A stretch of DNA of 64,000 bases from Xenorhabdus bovienii SS-2004. Lineage in GTDB: Bacteria > Pseudomonadota > Gammaproteobacteria > Enterobacterales > Enterobacteriaceae. This document shows positions 8,350 to 16,032 of the stretch, piece after piece (the stretch's first letter is position 1; each line of letters starts with the position of its first letter). Made by a program: the position numbers and the translations under genes. Below the pieces are notes generated by a model. The model had not been told where the DNA came from and did no database searches. It worked only from the letters and a program-made list of their open reading frames with translations. The DNA lies in assembly GCF_000027225.1 (NCBI RefSeq), contig NC_013892.1, positions 558,001 to 622,000 of the forward strand, given 5' to 3'.

Positions 8350-9560
8350 TGTCCTGGATACCCGATTATGCCGAACATTGGGTGGTGGATTATGCCTATA
8401 CCACGCCACAAGGCGAACCTGACTCTGCCCGGGCGATTGTCCATGCAGCGAGCCAGCCGCAGGCGCTGTCGGCGCTGGCGGAATATGTCCTGCAGGCGGG
8501 AGATTCACCGGGGCAATACCAAAGTATTCAGCCGTTGCCTGAATACCTTGCCGCCAGCGCTGAGGTCGAATTGCCGCTATTGCGGCAGTTCCGGCAGGGG
8601 GTGGAGCGGAATGCCCGGGTGATCCCGCTGAACGAACACAATAACAATCCCCTCCTGCCGGCCGCGCGTGGCGTATTGCAGTTCGCCGTGACGGAAACCC
8701 TGCCCGCCAGTGCGCGTGGGCAATACCGCTATATGGTGATTGATGCCACGGTTTACCGTCGGGTCATGGGCAGTTTTATCGTGCCAGACCTGATGGTTTC
8801 CAACCTGCGATGGGAAAGCCTGTTTCAGGGGGAAACCCAAATCACGCTCGAAGACAGCGCCCCTTATTTGGTGGAGTTAACGGATGACCCAACGGTGCAC
8901 TCGGCTTTTCAGCACAAGATCACCCGACCGATCACTCCGGAACCGGGCATTTTTATCGACAGTGACCAGCCATTTCCTGTGATCCGTAATCACCTGCGTA
9001 AATTCACCTATCTGAGAAATGAACAACACCAATCCTGGGTGTTTTACCGTTTTTATGTGCCGCAAGGCTTGCTCCCGCTACTGAGAAGCCTGCCGGATGA
9101 ACAACTGATGCACTTTATGCGCCCGATAATGCAGATCGGTTATTTCGACAGCCAGACGGGGCAGTACTACGCCCTTTCTGTGGCAGAAAACAGTCTGAAT
9201 CAGGAAAAAACGGCTCCCGTGGCCATCAACCGCTCTCTGGTTGACATACTGGCGGGGCAGACCCAAGCGCGGGCGGTGACGCAGATAGTGAAATTCATTG
9301 CAGAGACCCAGCCTGAACTGTCGGCCGAACAGCAAGAACAGCTGCCCGCCTTTGTGGTGCAACAGGCCAATCTTGCGTGTCTGGCGGGATTCGCCCATCA
9401 GCGTTCCATTCTGTATCTGGTGGCGGGCAGAAGTCTGGCACGGGGTAACGAAGCACTCTGGCAGCGGGCATGGCAGCATGCCTGTGCCGAAGCACAGGCG
9501 CAGGAGGTGCGGGCGCTGGCTTGTTATGAATATTGTTTTAAAAACCGGGCATTAAGTTAA
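8349..9560 (+). CDS. DUF4123 T6SS effector adaptor/chaperone (VasW/Tap-like)
   Basis: Adaptor that in known systems loads a specific effector onto VgrG (403 aa). The DUF4123 core is around residues 115-270 (YMVIDATVYRRVMGSF, WESLFQGETQITLEDSAPYLVEL, then a WVFYRFYVP strand), followed by a helical C-terminal region. It overlaps vgrG by one base and precedes the effector by 18 bases, with AAGGAGA before that gene. The order vgrG - DUF4123 - VasX-like toxin is the same as V. cholerae vgrG2-vasW-vasX. Base composition is like vgrG and unlike the AT-rich genes downstream. Confidence 0.85.
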   Translation: MSWIPDYAEHWVVDYAYTTPQGEPDSARAIVHAASQPQALSALAEYVLQAGDSPGQYQSIQPLPEYLAASAEVELPLLRQFRQGVERNARVIPLNEHNNNPLLPAARGVLQFAVTETLPASARGQYRYMVIDATVYRRVMGSFIVPDLMVSNLRWESLFQGETQITLEDSAPYLVELTDDPTVHSAFQHKITRPITPEPGIFIDSDQPFPVIRNHLRKFTYLRNEQHQSWVFYRFYVPQGLLPLLRSLPDEQLMHFMRPIMQIGYFDSQTGQYYALSVAENSLNQEKTAPVAINRSLVDILAGQTQARAVTQIVKFIAETQPELSAEQQEQLPAFVVQQANLACLAGFAHQRSILYLVAGRSLARGNEALWQRAWQHACAEAQAQEVRALACYEYCFKNRALS

Positions 9561-9578
9561 CACAAGGAGATAAGATAA

Positions 9579-12500
9579 ATGGAAAAATCGATATTAACGA
9601 GCGCGGGTGACGCTCTTGAGACCGCCGCGAAAAAAGTGGCAGAAACGTTTGAAAAAATGGTCGATGAGGCGAAGGCACGCATACCTCATGAGCTGGACAT
9701 GGATACCGTTGTCAGGCCCTGTGATGCCAATATCCGGCCGGTTTATCCTGTCAGATATGCTTATATGAATTTTTTTGGTGACACATGGATAGACGCTCAA
9801 TTACCGCCGCCAATAAGTACGTTTATTGATCCTGATGATGATTCATTAAGTGCCAGCGTTCTGGGGGGTTATAGCATTCGCATGCCCAGACCGGGCTGGA
9901 TCTATGTCAAAGAAGAAGGGGCGATTAAAACCCGGGGCTCCCAACAGAATGGCAATTTACTGATTTTCAAATTCAGCCCTGAAATTGTTACCTTAGAGGG
10001 CAAAAGGGGGATGGTCACAAAATACACCAAATATGAGCAAAAAGCCGGCAGCTCATCGTGGGAAGAAATCCACCCTGCCAGCGGTACAGCAGGATTAGGC
10101 TATCCTTTTCTGGCGATTGATAAAGATGTGACCCAAATTAGCCTCATTTACAGTGAAGTCGAGCTGGCTAAATCTGTCCTGAATAAGATGGATAACGATA
10201 AAAACTTCCGCAAGAATGCGATGCAATTTGTGGATTTAGACAGTGAGGTATCAGATTATGCCATTGATGCCAGACAAGAACATTTCGACGGATTAGTGGA
10301 AGATTTCAAAGATCCTGAAAAACAATTTCAGGCATACAAAAATCAATTATCCGATCCGCTTTTACACGCTGCTGATTTGGGGGATATCACGACGGAAGGC
10401 AGTTTTTTCATGGATGCCGATATGGAAATGCGTTATATCGACAGTCTTATCTGCCCTTATTACAAAGATAAAGCGAAGATTGTGGTATTGCATGATCCGG
10501 TGGGATATCAGCGTGATATTTTAATGGCCTATATGTTACTTAATCTTTGGGAGCTAAGCTATAGTGCAACTAATATGTATCCTCTTACGATAGGGAATTT
10601 TGTTGAGATATTAGCGGCATCAAAAAATAAAGAAGTTAAAAAATGTGTTGAGGAGTGTATTCACCAAGAAAATTGGAAAACTTGGTGGCCTAAATTAACT
10701 ACGCCGATTAAGAGTGTAAAAGATAGAAAGAAAGAGATTCTTGAATTTTATAAATGTTTTTCTGAAAGTGAAATGATTGCAGGTAAATTAGGTGGGCTTA
10801 CACATTATTTTAAGAATTTTTTCTCCGTATCTGATAAAAAGGACATTTATACCGAAGGTGATGCAAAAGAATTTGAACGATTCTGTATTTTACACGCTGA
10901 ATTAATGGAGCCGCTAAAGCATTCAGAAGAGGGATTGTTGGCGATGGAAAGTATTATTGCGGGTCCATTGGCTATAGACGGAAATAGTGCGTGGGAAGTT
11001 GCCCTCAATGGAATAGTGAATTCATTGGGCCATGATGGCGTTGATAAAGGTTCCATTGCAAGGTTCCTCAATCGGGGAATAGATATAATACTCAGTGTCG
11101 TTGGCAATTTACTGGCTAGACTGTATGTATTTACAACAGAGCTATCATATAAAGGGGTATTACATTTACATGTGTTGAGTGTTAAACAGGTAACGCATAA
11201 ACTTGTGCCTAAAATCTTAGATTATTTTGGGCTTGAAATAAAGCAAGGACACTATCTCGAATTAACCGAGAAAGAATATTATACGTTTCTAAAAAAAATT
11301 GAAGAATATGAAAATCAAGGAGTATCAGGTGAAATTAAGAAAGGCATGGCTCATGCTGAGTCTGGCTTGAAAAGGTTTGTAGGAAAAAAAGTGTTTGACT
11401 GGTCTAACCGGTTGGATAATTACAATAATAATATAAAGATAAAAATACCGCTGATTAAATTTAAAAGGCCTGAGTTAAATCCTCAGTTTAAATTTTTTTA
11501 TAATGCAAATAAGTCTGCGGGCTACTTATTGAGCTCTGGATTAAGTGGTTTGGATTTATTGATGAAGAGCTATATGTTATATAAATTGACATCAATGTCT
11601 CGTTTCGACAAGAATGCGCCATTTAATGCAAACAGACTTCCTTATTATTATGTTTCAAGCTATGCTAATACTATATTAGGTGGGTTAATTGCTGCGAAAG
11701 GTGTTTCCGCTATTGGTGGAGATGCTATTAAAGTTGCAGCTAGCCTGGCGGGTAAATTGAATAGCCCCGCAGCAAAAGCGTTATTGGATTCTGCATCACG
11801 CAGGCTTCTGTTAGAAAGTGCTTTAATAACAAAATGGGTAAATAGTGGATTAATTGCTACAGGGTTTGTGAGTGGAGTACTTTCTTATTACGATGCCTAC
11901 AACTCTTTTAGTTTTGGTAATGATAAAGAAGCTTATTCTCATATTTCAATAGGTACAGGATCAATAATAATGGCTGTAGGATGGTCTATGGCGGTAGCCG
12001 CATCGGAAGTGACTTTTGGCGTCAGTCTTCTGATTGCGCTAGGCGCTTCACTAATGCTTGGTGGAACATTCGCAGCTATATACTTCAATTGGATAGATTT
12101 GGAAACGTTGTTAAGTAACTGCTTTTGGGGGAATGGGAGTAAATATGCTTTTTGGAGTACGAGTGAAAAACGTTTAAGTTTAGAAAATCAATTTAAAAGA
12201 ATAAAAATTATAGATAAGGAAATTAAAGATATATATCTGGTCGAATTTCAGGAGTTTTTAAATATTTTTATTAAACCAACTTTAAATATTGAAAATAATA
12301 AACAAGGAAAGGTGATTTACAAATTTATACTACCTAACTTCAAATGGGGGAAATCAGATATATACCATGAAGTTATTCCATCAGCTTTGTCAGATGGCTA
12401 TAGTGATCCTGATGCTTCAATAATTGAACGTGGTTATAGCAGGCATCATTATTCTGTGGTGAAAGATAATTTTGATAAAGCAATAGATATCGCTCGTAAA

Positions 12501-12704
12501 AATCGTGAAAATCTAATTTATGACGAGGAGAGTGGTTTAACTACACTGACCGTAGAAGTAGACGAAAAATATTCTGTTTATATGAAAGTCTTTTGGTATT
12601 ATAAGCCAACAGAAGATACTGTTTCTCCTCTTCACTATAAATTGGGAAAAGAGCCAATATTGGAAAATGCGGTTTATGGATATGAAGATGAGGTATTACG
12701 TTAA
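9579..12704 (+). CDS. VasX-like T6SS effector, predicted membrane-disrupting toxin
   Basis: Large effector (1041 aa; V. cholerae VasX is about 1085). The N-terminal third (CDANIRPVYPVRYAYMN, SIRMPRPGWIYVKEE, GYPFLAIDKDVTQISLIYSE) matches the conserved VasX N-terminal region used for delivery. Hydrophobic segments cluster late: about 690-720, 755-775 and a long pair at 795-840 (SIIMAVGWSMAVAASEV, then LLIALGASLMLGGTFAAIYF), as expected for a colicin-like pore former in the target inner membrane. There is no obvious enzymatic motif. Composition shifts to strongly AT-rich near base 10,540 (residue about 320), suggesting a conserved loading domain joined to an exchangeable toxin part. The stop codon TAA abuts the ATG of the first immunity gene. 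Pore formation is inferred from family and context. Confidence 0.75.
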   Translation: MEKSILTSAGDALETAAKKVAETFEKMVDEAKARIPHELDMDTVVRPCDANIRPVYPVRYAYMNFFGDTWIDAQLPPPISTFIDPDDDSLSASVLGGYSIRMPRPGWIYVKEEGAIKTRGSQQNGNLLIFKFSPEIVTLEGKRGMVTKYTKYEQKAGSSSWEEIHPASGTAGLGYPFLAIDKDVTQISLIYSEVELAKSVLNKMDNDKNFRKNAMQFVDLDSEVSDYAIDARQEHFDGLVEDFKDPEKQFQAYKNQLSDPLLHAADLGDITTEGSFFMDADMEMRYIDSLICPYYKDKAKIVVLHDPVGYQRDILMAYMLLNLWELSYSATNMYPLTIGNFVEILAASKNKEVKKCVEECIHQENWKTWWPKLTTPIKSVKDRKKEILEFYKCFSESEMIAGKLGGLTHYFKNFFSVSDKKDIYTEGDAKEFERFCILHAELMEPLKHSEEGLLAMESIIAGPLAIDGNSAWEVALNGIVNSLGHDGVDKGSIARFLNRGIDIILSVVGNLLARLYVFTTELSYKGVLHLHVLSVKQVTHKLVPKILDYFGLEIKQGHYLELTEKEYYTFLKKIEEYENQGVSGEIKKGMAHAESGLKRFVGKKVFDWSNRLDNYNNNIKIKIPLIKFKRPELNPQFKFFYNANKSAGYLLSSGLSGLDLLMKSYMLYKLTSMSRFDKNAPFNANRLPYYYVSSYANTILGGLIAAKGVSAIGGDAIKVAASLAGKLNSPAAKALLDSASRRLLLESALITKWVNSGLIATGFVSGVLSYYDAYNSFSFGNDKEAYSHISIGTGSIIMAVGWSMAVAASEVTFGVSLLIALGASLMLGGTFAAIYFNWIDLETLLSNCFWGNGSKYAFWSTSEKRLSLENQFKRIKIIDKEIKDIYLVEFQEFLNIFIKPTLNIENNKQGKVIYKFILPNFKWGKSDIYHEVIPSALSDGYSDPDASIIERGYSRHHYSVVKDNFDKAIDIARKNRENLIYDEESGLTTLTVEVDEKYSVYMKVFWYYKPTEDTVSPLHYKLGKEPILENAVYGYEDEVLR

Positions 12705-12706
12705 AT
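12620..12706 (+). repeat. Effector 3' end, source copy of an 87-bp direct repeat
   Basis: The last 85 coding bases of the effector plus the start of the next gene recur at 14411-14497 with only a few mismatches. See the pseudogene entry there. Confidence 0.9.
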
Positions 12707-13661
12707 GAGTAAATTAATAAAAAAACTTTTTAGAGTGAAGACGCTTCCAACAGAGCCATTATCTACTTTTGGTACTCCTGTTCTGGAGCAAAAACTAATT
12801 CTGCTGGATAATAAAACTGTAAAACGTGCAGGATTTTTGGATTCAATAAATAGCAAGGAGTGTCATTTCCGTCATAATCTTATCAGAGCAAGAAAAGAAA
12901 TTATAATACCCGTGTTTGTTGGGTTTATGTTAGGTTTTTCTTTTTTTATTAATGACAACATTAAGGCATGGAATGCTTCGGAAAAAACTATCCTTCTGCT
13001 TTTAAAGAGTGCAAAGGAAAATTATGGGGAACAATTTTATTTAAATTCTGAAGCATCTGCATCTACTAAATTATTGAAGATAGTATCAAATAATAAAAAG
13101 GTATCATTAATGGAATACTTATATATTAGTTATTCTAAGGATAGTATTTATGGAGAGGAAAGAGCTAGAAGGTCTCTTATTTTAGATTCAAGTTTCGGAT
13201 TATTTTTCCTTAGTGCCAATATTCTTATTATCAGCATTTTTTTGAGATTACGTAAGCCTGCAAATTTCATCATTGATCATGAAAGACAACTTTTTTATAC
13301 CTGGAAAAAAGGGAAAGTGTATGTATCTCGCTATAAAGAATTAGGCGTAGCGTTTGCTAATAATATTTTGCATTTCAAATGTTATGGGCTGAACGAAAAG
13401 AATGAACTGACATATCAGTTTTTTATCCCTTATCTTAGTCTTTTCAACTCAGACGAGGATAAAATTTATATTTTGGCATTTATGTCAAAATATTTATTAC
13501 AAGGAAAAGAGGCTGTCAGTTCAGTTGATTTTAAACGCCAAGAACAATTACCGTGGTTTCGTAAGCAAATAAAACCAGCAGATTGGGAAACTCAGATTAC
13601 GGCAATATTAGCTGAATTAGATAGGTTTTGGCCACCGAAAGGGGCGACTGAACCTAAATAA
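12705..13661 (+). CDS. Predicted T6SS immunity protein, two-TM (cognate copy)
   Basis: 318-aa inner-membrane protein starting on the base after the effector stop codon, hence presumably its cognate immunity protein. Hydrophobic segments are at about 66-84 and 163-181. Lys/Arg-rich flanks before TM1 (RARK) and after TM2 (RLRK) place both ends in the cytoplasm and residues 85-160 in the periplasm. The C-terminal 130 residues (IIDHERQLFYTW...) form a soluble domain that I recall as resembling DUF6708, a family often found beside VasX-like toxins, but this is not verified. It is paralogous to the genes at 13819 and 14496. Immunity function is inferred from position and topology. Confidence 0.65.
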   Translation: MSKLIKKLFRVKTLPTEPLSTFGTPVLEQKLILLDNKTVKRAGFLDSINSKECHFRHNLIRARKEIIIPVFVGFMLGFSFFINDNIKAWNASEKTILLLLKSAKENYGEQFYLNSEASASTKLLKIVSNNKKVSLMEYLYISYSKDSIYGEERARRSLILDSSFGLFFLSANILIISIFLRLRKPANFIIDHERQLFYTWKKGKVYVSRYKELGVAFANNILHFKCYGLNEKNELTYQFFIPYLSLFNSDEDKIYILAFMSKYLLQGKEAVSSVDFKRQEQLPWFRKQIKPADWETQITAILAELDRFWPPKGATEPK

Positions 13662-13710
13662 TAGTTGGGGAAAATATTAATACAGTAAGTTATATTTTTT
13701 CCAGAAAAAA

Positions 13711-13750
13711 TAGCACCGAAAATATTATAATTATCTCGGTGCTAATTTTA
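13711..13750 (+). terminator. Terminator after immunity gene 1
   Basis: TAGCACCGA (13711-13719) pairs with TCGGTGCTA (13736-13744), followed by ATTTTAAAG. The same hairpin and about 60 upstream bases recur after the third paralog at about 15465-15551, so it was part of the duplicated unit. Confidence 0.7.
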
Positions 13751-13818
13751 AAGTTTTAAAGATTGTATTGTAAATAGTTGCTTTGTTATTTATATTAAAT
13801 TGTTATGTGGGATTTTTT

Positions 13819-14499
13819 ATGGCTAAGGATAATGAAATTAAATTATCAAGAATATCAACTGTTTGCGATCCTCTTTTGAAGGAAAATATTGGAATATTAG
13901 ATAAGGAGCAGTTAGAAAATGAGGGGGTTTTTGAATTAATTAATGATAAAAATTGTGTAATAATTAATGAGATAAATAATCATCGGATACATATTATTGT
14001 TCCTGCTCTTATTGGTTTTTTATTGGGGTTTTGTTTCTTTGTTAGTGATTATATTAATGAATGGAAATGTAATGAAAAGGGGTATTTGAGAACGCTTAAA
14101 TATGCCAAAAAGTATTATGGTGAAAATTTTTATTTAAATTCTAAAATACCAGAATATATGAAAGCGTATGAATATATTTCTGATGCGGAGAGTGTATCTT
14201 TATTGCAATATTTTCATATTCGTTATACGGATAGTGGGTTCTATAAAAAATCCACAGTGCGGTATGATTTATTACTGGAAGGAGGTTTTTTCCTGTTTTT
14301 CCTTACTGCGAATTCTTTTCTTTTGTATTTGCTGTTTTTCTCTCATAAAGTAGCTCCACTTGTTATTGACAGAGAAAAGAAAATTTTTTATACGTGGGGA
14401 AAAGAGAAATTGTTTCTTCTCTTCACTATAAATTGGGAAAAGAGCCAACATTGGAAAATGCGGTTTATGGATATGAAGATGAGGTATTACGTTAAATGA
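13819..14499 (+). CDS. Truncated, chimeric immunity paralog
   Basis: 226 aa from the ATG giving MAKDNEIKLS, which aligns best with the paralog N-termini; an upstream ATG at 13783 would add 12 residues. It keeps both TM segments and the periplasmic loop (KYAKKYYGENFYLNSK; cf. ENYGEQFYLNSE in the first copy) but is far more diverged. After residue ~197 (VIDREKKIFYTWGKEK) homology stops, and the last ~30 codons are an out-of-frame translation of the effector's 3' end (ending RFMDMKMRYYVK). The C-terminal soluble domain is therefore lost. It overlaps the next gene by 4 bases (ATGA). Probably a decaying orphan immunity gene; function doubtful. Confidence 0.6.
   Translation: MAKDNEIKLSRISTVCDPLLKENIGILDKEQLENEGVFELINDKNCVIINEINNHRIHIIVPALIGFLLGFCFFVSDYINEWKCNEKGYLRTLKYAKKYYGENFYLNSKIPEYMKAYEYISDAESVSLLQYFHIRYTDSGFYKKSTVRYDLLLEGGFFLFFLTANSFLLYLLFFSHKVAPLVIDREKKIFYTWGKEKLFLLFTINWEKSQHWKMRFMDMKMRYYVK
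14411..14497 (+). pseudogene. Remnant of an effector 3' end (displaced toxin tail)
   Basis: This segment nearly duplicates 12620-12706, the last codons of the VasX-like effector, and keeps the junction TTAAATGAG from which the following immunity gene starts. It is read out of frame by the truncated paralog. The simplest reading is that this effector-immunity unit once stood behind an effector gene whose body was later displaced, leaving the immunity gene behind. Confidence 0.85.
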
Positions 14500-15464
14500 G
14501 TATATTAATTAAAAAAATATTCAAGAAAATTTTTAGAGTGAAGGCACCTCCAACAGAGCCATTATTTACATTTGGTGATCCTGTTCTGGAGCAAAAACTA
14601 ATTCTGCTGGATAATAAAACCGTAAAACGTGCAGGATTTTTGGATGCGATAAATAGCAAGGAGTGTCATTTTCGTCATAATCTTATCAGAGCAAGAAAAG
14701 AAGTTATAGTACCTTTGATGATTGGGTTTATGTTAGGTTTGGGATTTTTTATTAATGACTTTGTTAAGGGATGGAAAGCTAATGAAGAGGATCTTCTTTG
14801 GTCTGTTCAGAATGCAAAAAAACGTTATGGAGAGCAATTTTATTTAAATCCAAATGCACCTGCATATACTAAGTCATTACGAGTAATATCAGATGATAAA
14901 AAAATATCTCTAACGGAATATTTATATATTTCTTATTCAAAAGATAGCTATTATGGTGAAGAAATGGCTAGGCGATATTTGATTATAGATGCCAGTTTCG
15001 GATTATTTTTCCTGAGTGCCAATATTCTTATTATCAGCATTTTTTTAAGATTACGTAAGCCTGCAAATTTCATCATTGATCATGAAAGACAACTTTTTTA
15101 TACCTGGAAAAAAGGGAAAGTGTATGTATCTCGCTATAAAGAATTAGGCGTAGCGTTTGCTAATAATATTTTGCATTTCAAATGTTATGGGCTGAACGAA
15201 AAGAATGAACTGACATATCAGTTTTTTATTCCTTATCTTAGTATTTTCAACTCAGACGAGGATAAAGTTTATATTTTGGCATTTATGTCAAAATATTTAT
15301 TACAAGGAAAAGAGGCTGTCAGTTCAGTTGATTTTAAACGTCAAGAGCGATTACCGTGGTTTCGTAAGCAAATAAAACCAGCGGATTGGGAAACTCAGAT
15401 TACGGCAATCTTAGCTGAATTAGATAGGCTTGAGCCACCGAAAGGGGCGACTGAACCTAAATAA
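14496..15464 (+). CDS. Predicted T6SS immunity protein, two-TM (orphan copy)
   Basis: 322 aa, paralogous to the protein at 12705. From residue ~165 to the end the two are almost identical (TM2 and the cytoplasmic C-terminal domain), and the first ~65 residues are also close. The predicted periplasmic loop (about 88-162) and TM1 are clearly diverged. Topology is as for the first copy. It is preceded by the effector remnant rather than by a whole toxin gene and is followed by a copy of the same terminator. It probably protects against a related toxin variant carried by other strains; this is inference. Confidence 0.65.
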   Translation: MSILIKKIFKKIFRVKAPPTEPLFTFGDPVLEQKLILLDNKTVKRAGFLDAINSKECHFRHNLIRARKEVIVPLMIGFMLGLGFFINDFVKGWKANEEDLLWSVQNAKKRYGEQFYLNPNAPAYTKSLRVISDDKKISLTEYLYISYSKDSYYGEEMARRYLIIDASFGLFFLSANILIISIFLRLRKPANFIIDHERQLFYTWKKGKVYVSRYKELGVAFANNILHFKCYGLNEKNELTYQFFIPYLSIFNSDEDKVYILAFMSKYLLQGKEAVSSVDFKRQERLPWFRKQIKPADWETQITAILAELDRLEPPKGATEPK

Positions 15465-15508
15465 TCGTTGGAAAAATATTAATACAGTAAGTTATATTTT
15501 TTCCAGAA

Positions 15509-15551
15509 AAAATAGCACCGAAAAATATTATAATTATCTCGGTGCTATTTT
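15509..15551 (+). terminator. Terminator after immunity gene 3
   Basis: AATAGCACCGA pairs with TCGGTGCTATT (core arms 15513-15521 and 15539-15547), followed by TTGAAAG. Duplicate of the hairpin at 13711-13750. Confidence 0.7.
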
Positions 15552-16032
15552 GAAAGATTCTAATGTATTCGATAAAAACCCAATTAATAAAATTGGTATG
15601 TTTAATCTGATATTATAAATTGAAAAAGAATATGTTAAGTATTTAAATATTTCTTAGTGCTATATGCTAATTGAGTCAACCATAAAGACTGACTAATGCG
15701 GTAATCAATATTGTAGAGCCGAGTACGAAGGAAACTGCAACATAATAATGCTGTTACTGAAAAAGGCAATCTTCTTATTAATGAAGAAAATTCACTTATC
15801 AGCTAATTCTTACCTCATTGCGACAGAATTTTTAATAAGTTTCCTGTGATCTTATTGGTACAGCAATAAATCCCATCTTGACCGTTGCATAGGGTTGCTA
15901 CATATCTCAGAAGAGAATACGGATAAAATCGTTTCAGTGTTGAATTTGTCTTTCTGTGACAAGATTATGAATCTGATTTTATGACCAACTACGCCAGCAT
16001 GTTGGTACTGGCGTTTATCAATGAATCAAGCT
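15552..16032. other. Non-coding region between immunity array and chitinase
   Basis: About 480 bases with no intact gene. On the minus strand, 15676-15753 reads as 25 hydrophobic codons ending VSLYG-stop, which looks like the last membrane helix of a lost transporter. A stop codon lies immediately upstream in that frame. The stretch separates the plus-strand T6SS genes from the minus-strand Tc operon, which end convergently here. Confidence 0.4.
15676..15753 (-). pseudogene. Possible 3' remnant of a membrane transporter gene
   Basis: Minus-strand codons give YYVAVSFVLGSTILITALVS followed by LYG and a stop, the kind of final TM helix seen in MFS-type proteins. It is only 25 codons and bounded upstream by an in-frame stop, so it is at best a fragment. 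Parent family not recognised. Confidence 0.25.
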
